Source: Candidatus Altimarinota bacterium
GTDB taxonomy: Bacteria; Patescibacteriota; Gracilibacteria; UBA1369; UM-FILTER-53-11
DNA: 61,131 nt
Direction of reading: 5' to 3'
Assembly (NCBI GenBank): GCA_018061065.1
Contig: JAGOUV010000007.1
Span: forward strand, 14,322 to 75,452
Position numbers and translations under genes: made by a program. How positions within the stretch are numbered: position 1 is the stretch's first letter; each line of letters begins with the position of its first letter. Under the pieces are notes generated by a model. It had not been told where the DNA came from. It saw only the letters and a list, made by a program, of their open reading frames with translations, and ran no database searches. This document shows, piece by piece, positions 16,923-24,836 of the stretch.

Positions 16923-17467
16923 ATGTAATTCTCGAATCCCTGTATCTCATGTTGCCGGTTTATATTGCAGAAATGTCACCTGTTTTTGCGAGTTATCTAC
17001 CCTGGCCCGCTACACCGGTGGATAATGGCGCAAGCTGGCGTGGCAAGCGAATTCTAGGCGATCACAAAACGTACCGTGGGCTTATCGTTGGCCTTATCGT
17101 TGCTATTGTAATCGTGTTTATCCAACACTCACTCGACCACATCGCTTTTTTTGATGCGGCTGGAATTATCGATTATGGCGCACTTCAATTACGGCAGGTT
17201 ACGCTCATTGGATTAATGCTTGGTGGCGGTGCATTTGTAGGCGATATGATAAAAAGTTTTTTCAAACGTCGTGTGGGAATTGCTCCGGGAAAAGCATGGA
17301 TTCCTTTCGACCACATCGACTCGACCATCGGCGCACTGATCGCGGCACTTTTTATCGTCGATCTTTCGTGTGCTCACATTATTGTAATACTTATTGCTAA
17401 TCCGCTTTTGCATGTACTGGCAAACGTAGTTGGATATATGATGAAGGTACGAAAAACACCACTGTAA
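16919..17467 (+). CDS. CarS-like CTP-lipid cytidylyltransferase (CDP-archaeol synthase family, DUF46)
   Basis: Membrane protein of 182 residues (start ATG 16919, inside the ATGA overlap; the frame extends upstream to 16871 but those residues do not fit). Family motifs are PVDNGASWRGKRILGDHKTYRG, GGGAFVGDMIKSFFKRR and GIAPGKAWIPFDHIDSTIGA. This corresponds to CarS (PF01864), which in archaea uses CTP to activate unsaturated archaetidic acid. In bacteria it is found sporadically, including in CPR, where the lipid substrate is uncertain. Pairing with a CDP-alcohol phosphatidyltransferase suggests it makes the CDP-lipid used by that enzyme. No CdsA-type gene is in the window. Confidence 0.85.
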   Translation: MNVILESLYLMLPVYIAEMSPVFASYLPWPATPVDNGASWRGKRILGDHKTYRGLIVGLIVAIVIVFIQHSLDHIAFFDAAGIIDYGALQLRQVTLIGLMLGGGAFVGDMIKSFFKRRVGIAPGKAWIPFDHIDSTIGALIAALFIVDLSCAHIIVILIANPLLHVLANVVGYMMKVRKTPL

Positions 17468-17468
17468 T

Positions 17469-17612
17469 ATGACTTTGAAATCGAAAAAATCATCCCGTCC
17501 CCTCTCAAAAACTCCCCGCAAACACAGCAAAAAACGTGCACTGGATTTTGGCTTAGATATACGAAAAAAAATCTCTGAAAACTGGGTTGAGGTCAGAAAA
17601 GGTAATAAGTAA
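17469..17612 (+). CDS. small very basic protein (47 residues), unknown function
   Basis: ATG 17469 follows the CarS stop by one base and the frame runs to TAA at 17610-17612. The first half is almost only Lys, Ser, Arg and Pro; the second half (ALDFGLDIRKKISENWVEV) looks like a short helix. The stop abuts, with no gap, the stop of the convergent ATPase at 17613. Spacing and base use fit a genuine third gene of the phosphatidyltransferase-carS unit, but there is no recognisable domain. Confidence 0.6.
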   Translation: MTLKSKKSSRPLSKTPRKHSKKRALDFGLDIRKKISENWVEVRKGNK

Positions 17613-20174
17613 TCAAGTTAAGCCGATTCGTGCCTCGATTTCCTGATCCACAAACTGACGCTTGCGACCGTACTTCATACGAGAGTACTCACGCAAAATC
17701 TGTGCGACCTTAACATTCTTCTGCGACTCATCCCACACCGTTTCAAGTGAGAACGGACGCGTAGTTGAGCTTTTAATGTTCAACTTAATATATGCCTTAT
17801 AGTTGGCGATACCGATCACATCTTGCTCACTCAAGAGCGGCGCATATTCTTTTGCCATATACTCTGCGTCTTCTGCACCAATCTTAAACGACTGCATCGT
17901 ACCTACGTTACCAAACACCGCATCACGAATCTGCGTAGAAGAAGTACCAAATTTACTCACCACCAGCTGATTAATATATTGATGAGCCATGATTAATCCC
18001 AAATGATATTTACGAGCCTCAGACAAGATTGAACAGAAACTATCCGTAGCAAAGTTCTGGAACTCATCAACATAGAGGTAAAAATCTTTACGATCCGCCT
18101 CAAGCATATCCACACGACTCATGGCTGCCATTTGCAAACGAGCCACAATAATCAATCCCAATAGCTGCGTATTAAGCTCACCAATGGCACCTTTTGAAAG
18201 TTTAATGAGCAACACTTTACGGCTATCCATAGCCTCGCGGAAGTCAAAAGCACTCTTAGGCTGTCCAATCGTATTACGCATAATCGTATTCGTAATAAAT
18301 GGACCAAATTTTGCGGAGAAATACGGAATCATTTCCTGACGTTCACGCTCACCGGTACTAGCATATTCATGTTCCCAGAATGATTTCACCACGGGATTGG
18401 TAACCTTTTTAACTTTGTATTTCATAAACGCGTCATCCACAAACATACGCGGCACATCGATCAATGTTGCGCCTTCTTCCTCATCCTCCATGAGCGTCAA
18501 ACACGCGTTGCGGAAGTAATGCTGAAGACGTGGACCAAAGATTTCATCACCAAACAATTTAATAAAGATTTCCGTCGCCTGGCTCGATGCCATATCACGT
18601 TGCGCAGAGTTGTGCGCCTCAAGAATATTCAAACCCATGGGACGATCCTGATCCGATGGATCAAAAACAATCACATCCTTGGCACGCTCCTTAGGAACAT
18701 AATTTAAAATTTCATCGATCAAATCACCGTGGGGATCGATCACCGCTACCCCATCTCCCGCCGCAATATCCTGACGAATAATCCAGCTCAAGAATGCAGA
18801 TTTACCTGTACCCGTCTGTCCAATGACATAGTGATGACGCATACGATCTTTTCGCATCATATGCACCTCACGCTTCACCCCGCGATACGTATTGTATCCG
18901 AGCATAATGCCTTCCTGTGGCAAATCCGGCGGTGCGGGCAATACCTTATACTGCAGCCATTTAATAATCGGCGTGTAGTTATAATGACTGTTTGGAAAGT
19001 GGAAAAATGAAGCAAGCTCTTCTGGCACCATCAATGATTTTTTCTCGAACATCCTAAAAATACGATGCTTCATATTGTGCATCATAATTGGGCTATTCAA
19101 TACATGGAGGGGAATAATACGTCGCGTCTGAAAATAATTCATCTCCGGATCTTTAAACAAACTCAGCGCAACCATGATGTCATTCGTAATTTCATCTGCA
19201 CGTCCGCGTGTTTTTGCATTCGCCATCATACGAATCACCGTATCAAATCCATCTTGCTGACCCTTTGTACCCACCTGTTTTGCACGCTCTTCAGTGGTCT
19301 GTAACATACGGATAAATGAATCTCCGTGCGTTGCACCGGGAGCGTTAAATGCACCACCTTCTTTTGCTCGATCATATCCAAAAAATATAAGTTGAATTGC
19401 GGTATTAATCGCACCCAGAACTGGAATTTTCGAGAAAAATGATTTAGGTTTTTCGCGCTTCATCATGGCGGTACCTACCTCATCCGATTTTTTTCGCCAT
19501 TTTCCACTTACGGGACGAATCGAAAATTGAATAACTGCTGTCTCGTCGTCCGCCAACTTTGAAAGCACATTGGTCATACTATTCAGCGGATCATTTTCAA
19601 TCGTCTTAAATGTTTTAATAGGAAACCAGAAAGGCTTAGCCTGATAAGCATAATAAGCCACGGACTTATATCCGGGCCGTGTCATTTCATACGCCTTGGC
19701 ATATTGGATATCGGCATCAGGATAATATGAGGTAACCTGCTTTTCTATCAGGTTCATGTATTCCTTTGGAACCACAATATAAAACTGCACCATTTTATCT
19801 TTTGCCACGATCTCAAATGTCACAAAGGTATGAGCAAATAACCATCGACGAATCGCATTCCATAGCGAAAGTTCTCGAATTTCATATAAACTGCGATACA
19901 GCTGTTCCATGATAGAAATCTTTTCTCGGAAATCTTTTTCTACCTGTTTTTCTTTATCTTTTTGAGAGTCTTCGCGTGGCAAGGTGATCTGCATAAAAAT
20001 CAGATCTTTTTCCACCATACGAAAACGTATGTAGCGCGTTATCCACAGCCAAGCCGTCCAACCATAATAAATGACAAAAGGCGCAAGAATAATCTGCAAT
20101 GGATGAGCGACAATATACTGCCAAGTAGCAGCCCAATCGATTCCCTTCCAAAAATTTACGAGAAACTGCTTCAT
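17613..20174 (-). CDS. TraG/VirB4-like P-loop ATPase, paralogue 2 with N-terminal membrane anchor
   Basis: An 853-residue paralogue of the ATPase at 13899-16352. It has an N-terminal membrane helix (about residues 25-47), a ~380-residue middle region, Walker A GQTGTGKSA (18795-18821), VAVIDPHGDLIDEIL, Walker B FYLYVDEFQNFATDSF, and LIMAHQYINQL. The two copies share the IGQPKS-F-F--AMD and VFGNVG blocks. Relative to paralogue 1 this copy adds the anchor and a KFGTSSTQ insertion near the sensor motif. The pair may form a mixed hexamer or act at two steps of one machine (inference). Its start codon context is ACACCTATG and a good promoter lies 23 nt upstream. Confidence 0.85.
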   Translation of the reverse strand: MKQFLVNFWKGIDWAATWQYIVAHPLQIILAPFVIYYGWTAWLWITRYIRFRMVEKDLIFMQITLPREDSQKDKEKQVEKDFREKISIMEQLYRSLYEIRELSLWNAIRRWLFAHTFVTFEIVAKDKMVQFYIVVPKEYMNLIEKQVTSYYPDADIQYAKAYEMTRPGYKSVAYYAYQAKPFWFPIKTFKTIENDPLNSMTNVLSKLADDETAVIQFSIRPVSGKWRKKSDEVGTAMMKREKPKSFFSKIPVLGAINTAIQLIFFGYDRAKEGGAFNAPGATHGDSFIRMLQTTEERAKQVGTKGQQDGFDTVIRMMANAKTRGRADEITNDIMVALSLFKDPEMNYFQTRRIIPLHVLNSPIMMHNMKHRIFRMFEKKSLMVPEELASFFHFPNSHYNYTPIIKWLQYKVLPAPPDLPQEGIMLGYNTYRGVKREVHMMRKDRMRHHYVIGQTGTGKSAFLSWIIRQDIAAGDGVAVIDPHGDLIDEILNYVPKERAKDVIVFDPSDQDRPMGLNILEAHNSAQRDMASSQATEIFIKLFGDEIFGPRLQHYFRNACLTLMEDEEEGATLIDVPRMFVDDAFMKYKVKKVTNPVVKSFWEHEYASTGERERQEMIPYFSAKFGPFITNTIMRNTIGQPKSAFDFREAMDSRKVLLIKLSKGAIGELNTQLLGLIIVARLQMAAMSRVDMLEADRKDFYLYVDEFQNFATDSFCSILSEARKYHLGLIMAHQYINQLVVSKFGTSSTQIRDAVFGNVGTMQSFKIGAEDAEYMAKEYAPLLSEQDVIGIANYKAYIKLNIKSSTTRPFSLETVWDESQKNVKVAQILREYSRMKYGRKRQFVDQEIEARIGLT

Positions 20175-20197
20175 AGGTGTGTTTTTTGTATCTGTTT

Positions 20198-20226
20198 ATT
20201 ATACCAGAATAAGCCTTTCCTGCCAA
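20198..20226 (-). promoter_or_regulatory. promoter of ATPase paralogue 2
   Basis: On the minus strand, TTGGCA (20226-20221), 17 nt, then TATAAT (20203-20198). The start codon at 20174 is 23 nt further on, so this transcript has a short leader. Confidence 0.7.
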
Positions 20227-20260
20227 TTGTATTATAGGCAAACAGGACTAGCATAAAAGT

Positions 20261-20461
20261 ATGGCCGACTTAGATACTCCAAGATCGAAGAGATTGGCTA
20301 ATAGACCAGGTTCTGACTGGGAGCACACCCTGGGTGTTGTCGAAGCTACGCCGGGTCACGAACCTGTCCAAGACATTACGAACAGAATACGGCTTTCATT
20401 CGATCTACCACCTGATCGTACGGCACACGCTCCTGCTTCATCGAATCTCGATCGCGAATAG
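20261..20461 (+). CDS. possible small protein (66 residues), unknown
   Basis: An ATG-started frame whose first ~38 codons lie in otherwise empty DNA and whose last ~28 codons run antisense over the 3' end of the glycyl-tRNA synthetase gene. A TATTAT box at 20230-20235 could serve as -10. The product is hydrophilic (many Arg, Asp, Pro) and resembles nothing I know. The antisense overlap makes a chance frame quite possible. Confidence 0.25.
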   Translation: MADLDTPRSKRLANRPGSDWEHTLGVVEATPGHEPVQDITNRIRLSFDLPPDRTAHAPASSNLDRE

Positions 20462-21791
20462 TGACCATGTTGTCCTTTTCGATCGTATCGAAGTCCACGG
20501 TGATACAGTAAGGAGTTCCTAGCTCGTCCTGTCTGCGGTAGCGTTTACCAATTGAGCCGCTTTCATCGTACTCAACCATAAAGTGCTTCTTAAGCTGGTT
20601 GTAGAGATCGTGAGCCTTTGTAGCGAGGGGTTCTTTTTTAGCGAGCGGCAAGATAGCAACTTTAATCGGCGCGAGCGCAGGAGCAAAGCGCATGACAATG
20701 CGCGGCTCGGTTTCCCCTTCCTTAGCGGTAGGAACCATTTCTTCATCGTAGGCATCGAGCAGAATCACTAATGCAGTACGCGTAACTCCAAATGTTGGCT
20801 CAATTACATGTGGCACATATTTTGCATTCGTCTCAGGATCAAGGTACTCCAATTTTTCGCCTGAAAATTGTTCATGCTGTTTCAAATCGTAATCGGTTCT
20901 GTAGGCAATTCCCCACAACTCACCCCATCCAAATGGAAAATCATACTCCACATCCCACGTTTCTTTTGAGTAATGTGAGAGCTCATCAGCGTCATGCTGT
21001 CTCCAGCGCATTTTGTCTTGTTTAAGCCCTAATTTCTGCACAAAAAAGTTGTTCATCTCCTCTCGCCAACCATCGTAAAGTGGCTTCCAATTATCGGGAT
21101 GAACAAAAAATTCGATCTCCATTTGTTCGAACTCTCTCGTGCGGAAAGTAAAGTTTCCCGGAGTAATTTCGTTTCTAAATGCCTTACCAATTTGTCCAAC
21201 ACCAAAAGGAATTCTCTTACGTGTGGTCTGCTGAACATTTTTAAAGTTCACAAAAATTCCCTGTGCAGTTTCCGGTCGCATATACACGAGTGCTGCATCT
21301 TCTTCGATCACGCCCTGATGTGTCTTGAACATCAAATTAAATGAACGCGCTTCAGTAAAATCACAAACGCCACATGTAGGACATTTGATATTGAGCTCCT
21401 TAATCATCGTAGAAATTTCTTTCAAAGACTTTCCGGCCGCTTCTTCTACACCCAACCTTTCTTCAATCAATTTGTCGCCGCGCACGCGTGTGTGACACTT
21501 CTTGCAGTCCATCAATGGATCGGAAAACGAGGCAACGTGACCGGAGGCTTCCCAGACGCGTGGATTCATGAGAATCGCCGCATCAATACCCACCATATCT
21601 TCGCGTTCCTGCACAAAGGTCTTCCACCAGAGCTTTTTCAAGTTATTCAAAAGTTCCACACCATAGGGTCCGTAATCCCATGTATTGGCCAAACCGCCAT
21701 AAATTTCTGAACCCGGAAATACAAATCCGCGTCGCTTACAGAGCGAAACGATCTTTTCCATGGTAGCTGTTGAGGTGGTGGGAGTGGTCAT
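20376..21791 (-). CDS. glyQS: glycyl-tRNA synthetase (single-chain class II type)
   Basis: Charges tRNA-Gly. This is the alpha2 dimeric type, not the split GlyQ/GlyS form. The N-terminus has the class II block FVFPGSEIYGGLANTWDYGP, then zinc-binding cysteine pairs (CKKCHTR and CPTCGVC), motif 2 around FGVGQIGKAFRNEITPG and FRTREFEQMEIEFF, motif 3 EPTFGVTRTALVILLDAY, and a C-terminal anticodon-binding domain (IKVAILPLAKKEP to the end). Two starts are possible, ATG 21791 or ATG 21761 (MEKIVSLCKRRG). 471 residues from the first. Confidence 0.95.
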   Translation of the reverse strand: MTTPTTSTATMEKIVSLCKRRGFVFPGSEIYGGLANTWDYGPYGVELLNNLKKLWWKTFVQEREDMVGIDAAILMNPRVWEASGHVASFSDPLMDCKKCHTRVRGDKLIEERLGVEEAAGKSLKEISTMIKELNIKCPTCGVCDFTEARSFNLMFKTHQGVIEEDAALVYMRPETAQGIFVNFKNVQQTTRKRIPFGVGQIGKAFRNEITPGNFTFRTREFEQMEIEFFVHPDNWKPLYDGWREEMNNFFVQKLGLKQDKMRWRQHDADELSHYSKETWDVEYDFPFGWGELWGIAYRTDYDLKQHEQFSGEKLEYLDPETNAKYVPHVIEPTFGVTRTALVILLDAYDEEMVPTAKEGETEPRIVMRFAPALAPIKVAILPLAKKEPLATKAHDLYNQLKKHFMVEYDESGSIGKRYRRQDELGTPYCITVDFDTIEKDNMVTIRDRDSMKQERVPYDQVVDRMKAVFCS

Positions 21792-21828
21792 ATAAATGTG
21801 TTAAGGCAGGGGCTAGAATAGCATATTA

Positions 21829-22287
21829 TTAACCAATCCACTCACCCTCTTTGGTCTCAAGCATAATCGTCGTTGGGCCATCATTCACCAAAGCGACATC
21901 CATCATCGCGCCGAACTCACCTTCTTGGACATTGGGAACTAAGACTTTCGCTTTTTCAATGCATTTTTTATAGAGCTCAATTGCCTGCTCCGGGCGTGCT
22001 GCATCGGTAAAGCTAGGGCGGCGGCCTTTTTTGCAGTCCGCGTACAGGGTGAATTGTGAAACGATGAGCAGTGAGCCACCAACATCGATGAGTGACTTAT
22101 TCATTTTCTGCTCTTCGTCCTCAAAAATCCGCAGATTGACGATTTTTTCTAATAAAAGATCGAGATCTTTTTCAGTGTCCGACTGAGTTATGCCCAGCAA
22201 AATGAGAAATCCTTTTTGAATTTCGCCTGTGAGCCGATCGCCCACATGAACCGATGCTTTTGAGACGCGTTGTAAGAGTGCTTTCAT
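21829..22287 (-). CDS. dtd: D-aminoacyl-tRNA deacylase
   Basis: Hydrolyses D-amino acids wrongly attached to tRNA. The N-terminus MKALLQRVSKASV is typical, followed by GFLILLGI, the active-site block SQFTLYADCKKGRRPSF, and the C-terminal NDGPTTI, corresponding to the Gly-cisPro (NxGPxT) motif. 152 residues, normal length. A -10-like TAAAAT on the minus strand (22300-22295) ends 7 nt before the ATG, suggesting a near-leaderless mRNA. It lies directly next to the GC-rich island. Confidence 0.94.
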   Translation of the reverse strand: MKALLQRVSKASVHVGDRLTGEIQKGFLILLGITQSDTEKDLDLLLEKIVNLRIFEDEEQKMNKSLIDVGGSLLIVSQFTLYADCKKGRRPSFTDAARPEQAIELYKKCIEKAKVLVPNVQEGEFGAMMDVALVNDGPTTIMLETKEGEWIG

Positions 22288-22294
22288 GGGTCAG

Positions 22295-22300
22295 ATTTTA
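22295..22300 (-). promoter_or_regulatory. -10 box of dtd, near-leaderless
   Basis: Minus-strand TAAAAT followed by 7 nt (CTGACCC) and the ATG at 22287. Confidence 0.4.
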
Positions 22301-22360
22301 GCGTATTTATAGATTTAAATCAGTTGCATATCAGCCAACATTTATGTATTATCGCAACCT

Positions 22361-22477
22361 TTATCTAATTTCCTGTTCTATGATCTCTGCTTTGGTGTGC
22401 ACACCATACTCAACGGCCGTATCTGTCAGGAGGTGGAAAAAGGCATTTGTACCTTTCTCTTCATGTAAGAAGTGTTC
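22361..22477 (-). pseudogene. possible C-terminal gene remnant
   Basis: On the minus strand, a 38-codon frame between stops reads like protein (for example AFFHLLTDTAVEYGVHTKAE, then IIEQEIR and a stop). It has no start codon, so if real it is the tail of a decayed gene left beside the inserted island. It is short enough to be chance. Confidence 0.18.
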
Positions 22478-22524
22478 TTAGCATGAGAGAAGTTGTTCTT
22501 TGACAAGCAGTGAATAACTTTAGA

Positions 22525-22596
22525 CTTAGGGGATCGCGATAAGTGATGAAGCTGCGCGGTCATATAACGCTACATCTTTTTTTGCGATCCCTTAAG
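22525..22596 (+). repeat. 13-bp inverted repeat (long stem) in the OPT leader
   Basis: CTTAGGGGATCGC (22525-22537) pairs with GCGATCCCTTAAG (22584-22596), with one G-U pair. The 46-nt interior has further complementary segments (GATG with CATC, GCG with CGC). There is no T-run after the right arm, so it is not a simple terminator on the plus strand. It could be a structured RNA element or a remnant of a small mobile element. Confidence 0.6.
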
Positions 22597-22673
22597 AAAT
22601 AGTCATAGTTTTCTAAAGAGTTTTCCGCCTCTTGCGCGGTCTGCCAACAACCAACAACAACCATAGAAAGGAG

Positions 22674-22712
22674 ATGATTTTTTTGCCCTGGCAGGCTACG
22701 GTAGAGCGGTAA
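22674..22712 (+). other. possible 12-codon leader peptide in the OPT leader
   Basis: AAAGGAG (22667-22673), the best Shine-Dalgarno match seen in the window, is followed at once by ATG and a frame of 12 codons ending TAA. The spacing of zero is too tight for the ATG; a TTG at codon 4 has better spacing. This may be a short regulatory peptide or chance. Confidence 0.2.
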
Positions 22713-22827
22713 CTCTCGTGTTATATAGGTTGATTTCCTCTTACGGCAGTTCGGCCGGTGAGGAAAGGGATCGAGACTGCTCGCGCTTCTAGCAAGCGGC
22801 GAGCCACTGACGGAAGGAATCAGATCC

Positions 22828-24726
22828 GTGGCAATCAAAGAACTCTCGGACGAACAGGTCCGAACGATGACCCTGGTCGAGAAAGACCAGTGGTGGAAAG
22901 CGAACGTGTACAAGGGCAATATGCCCCAGCTCACGATCCGCGCGGCGCTGACGGGAATGCTGCTCGGGGGGATCCTCTCCCTGACCAACCTCTACGTCGG
23001 AGCCAAGACCGGATGGACGCTGGGCGTCGGCATCACCTCGGTGATTCTGGCCTTCGCCATGTTCAAGGCCCTCACGCGACTCGGTCTCGGCAGTGAGTTC
23101 ACCGTCCTGGAGAACAACTGCATGCAGTCCATCGCGACGGCTGCGGGGTACATGACCTCGCCATTGATCGCAAGCCTGGCCGCCTACATGATGGTCACGA
23201 ACACCGTCATCCCGATGTGGACCACAATCACATGGATGGTGGCGATCAGCGTACTGGGCGTCCTCTTCGCATTCCCCCTCAAGAAGCGTTTCATCAACGA
23301 CGAACAGCATCCGTTCCCCGAGGGACGGGCAGCTGGTATCGTGATGGACGCAATGCATGAGGGCGGAGCTGCCGAGGGTCTGCTCAAGGCAAAGCTGCTT
23401 GTGATCACCAGCGTATTCTCCTCGTTCGTGGCAATTTTCAAGGACGAAGGCATACTCGAGCGACTCCGGCTGAAGTTCATGATGATCCCCGAGTACATGG
23501 ATGGATGGGTCTACTCTCTCACCACCCTGCGCATCGGTGGCATCGACCTGCGAGAACTGACGATCCGTCCGGATACAGATGTCGTCATGATAGCCGCCGG
23601 CGGCCTGATGGGAATTCGTACTGGAATCTCAATCATGGTCGGCGCGCTCATCAACTACTTCATCGTCGTCCCGATGATCATCAACTCCGGTGACATCCAC
23701 GGCACCATGGATCCTGAGGGCATCACCCACTACGGCTTCAAGGCCATCACCAAGTGGGCGCTCTGGGGCGGCGTCGCCATGATGACCACTGCTTCGCTCC
23801 TCGCGTTCTTCAGCAAGCCGCAGATGATCATCGGCGCCTTCCGCGGGATGTTCAAGAAGGGTCAACCTTCGACCGACATCCTCAAGGATATCGAGCTCCC
23901 CATGAGCGTCTTCGTCGTCGGCATCCCAATCGTGGGTACGGTCGTCGTCGTCCTGGCAAACATGTTCTTCAACGTGGAGCTGTGGATGGGGGCGATCGCC
24001 ATTCCCCTCGTCTTCGTCTTCACGCTCATCGCGGTGCACTCCACCGCCATGACGTCGATCACGCCAAGCGGCGCTATGGGCAAGCTCACGCAGCTCACCT
24101 ATGGCCTGCTGGCTCCTGGCAACGTCACGACCAACCTCATGGCGGCCGGAATCACGGGCGAAGTTGCCGGCAACGCCAGCAACCTTCTGATGGACATCAA
24201 ACCCGGCTACATGCTCGGCGCAAAGCCCCGTCAACAGGCAATCGGCCACGTGCTGGGAATCTTCGCTGGCGCATTCGTGGCAGTTCCGGTCTTCTACCTC
24301 ACCTTCCTCGCTCACGGTCCCGACAAGATGGTCACCGAAGCATACCCGATGCCCGGTGCTGCTGTCTGGAAGTCGGTAGCGGAGATTCTGGCCAATGGGC
24401 TGTCTTCGCTCCCCGGCTCAGCGCAGTACGCTATCATCATCGGGGCTCTCGCGGGTCTGGTGATCGAGTCGATCAAGATCGCCAGCAAGGGCAAGTTCTG
24501 GCTGACGGCCACGGCCATGGCTCTGGCTACCGTCATCCCGTTCAACACCTGCTTCGCGATGTTCCTCGGCTCGCTGCTCTTCTGGATCGCCGGTAAGATG
24601 TTCCCGAATGCCGAAAGTCGTGGCAACAAGGTCATCGTCCAGAACCAGGAACCGATCTGCGCCGGCCTCATCGCTGGTGGTGCGCTCACCGGCATCGCCA
24701 TCATGATCATCAGCACCTTCACCTGA
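22828..24726 (+). CDS. OPT-family oligopeptide transporter (GC-rich, probably acquired)
   Basis: Polytopic membrane transporter of the OPT family, which imports small peptides or metal-chelate complexes with protons. The 632-residue sequence has the family's TNLYVGAKTGWTLGVGI block after the first helices, NNCMQSIATAAGYM, FPEGRAAGIVMDA (the FPxGxA-type motif), and roughly 15 membrane helices. The start is GTG 22828, supported by GGAAGGA at 22812-22818. Base use differs sharply from every neighbour: third codon positions are mostly G or C (17 of the first 23 codons), whereas adjacent genes are rich in A and T. It stands alone between two reverse-strand housekeeping genes. It is probably a recent horizontal acquisition; assembly chimerism must be excluded. 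Confidence 0.9.
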   Translation: MAIKELSDEQVRTMTLVEKDQWWKANVYKGNMPQLTIRAALTGMLLGGILSLTNLYVGAKTGWTLGVGITSVILAFAMFKALTRLGLGSEFTVLENNCMQSIATAAGYMTSPLIASLAAYMMVTNTVIPMWTTITWMVAISVLGVLFAFPLKKRFINDEQHPFPEGRAAGIVMDAMHEGGAAEGLLKAKLLVITSVFSSFVAIFKDEGILERLRLKFMMIPEYMDGWVYSLTTLRIGGIDLRELTIRPDTDVVMIAAGGLMGIRTGISIMVGALINYFIVVPMIINSGDIHGTMDPEGITHYGFKAITKWALWGGVAMMTTASLLAFFSKPQMIIGAFRGMFKKGQPSTDILKDIELPMSVFVVGIPIVGTVVVVLANMFFNVELWMGAIAIPLVFVFTLIAVHSTAMTSITPSGAMGKLTQLTYGLLAPGNVTTNLMAAGITGEVAGNASNLLMDIKPGYMLGAKPRQQAIGHVLGIFAGAFVAVPVFYLTFLAHGPDKMVTEAYPMPGAAVWKSVAEILANGLSSLPGSAQYAIIIGALAGLVIESIKIASKGKFWLTATAMALATVIPFNTCFAMFLGSLLFWIAGKMFPNAESRGNKVIVQNQEPICAGLIAGGALTGIAIMIISTFT

Positions 24727-24735
24727 CACAATTGG

Positions 24736-24826
24736 AAGATGACTTTTCTCCGCGCTTCTGCGTGCGAGTCTAAAGACGGGCCAGAGACGAACGTCTCTCA
24801 CCGGTAAGCTCACTGCTTGTCATCTT
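24736..24826. terminator. nested inverted repeats after the OPT gene (possible terminator or island border)
   Basis: AAGATGAC (24736-24743) pairs with GTCATCTT (24819-24826), enclosing a tight palindrome AGAGACGAACGTCTCT (24783-24798). A T-rich tail (TTCTTTAATTCTTATTTTT) follows. It lies between the OPT stop and the rlmN stop and could terminate both transcripts. Confidence 0.45.
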
Positions 24827-24836
24827 TCTTTAATTC

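Larger units (their letters stand above)
22288..22827. other. 540-nt gene-free region upstream of the OPT transporter; left part AT-rich, right part a structured leader
   Basis: The left part (22288-22500) keeps the host base composition and contains a 12-nt palindrome GGTGTGCACACC (22394-22405) and a possible gene remnant on the minus strand. From about 22525 the DNA is full of complementary arms. These are a 13-bp stem (22525-22537 with 22584-22596), a hairpin TTTCCTC/GAGGAAA around CGGC/GCCG near 22733-22765, and a hairpin GCTCGC/GCGAGC near 22776-22803 just before the transporter's ribosome binding site. TTGACA at 22500-22505 is a candidate -35 box, with only weak -10 candidates. It matches no riboswitch class I know. 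Confidence 0.6.

Noticed and set aside
22394-22405. 12-nt palindrome GGTGTGCACACC as an operator or restriction-modification site
   Set aside because: A single copy with no linked regulator or methylase; noted only as part of the gene-free region.
23629-24315. Long open frame on the minus strand inside the OPT gene, and similar long frames in other frames there
   Set aside because: GC-rich DNA has few stop codons; the translations are low-complexity (Asp/His/Glu/Arg-rich) and mirror the codon pattern of the transporter on the other strand.
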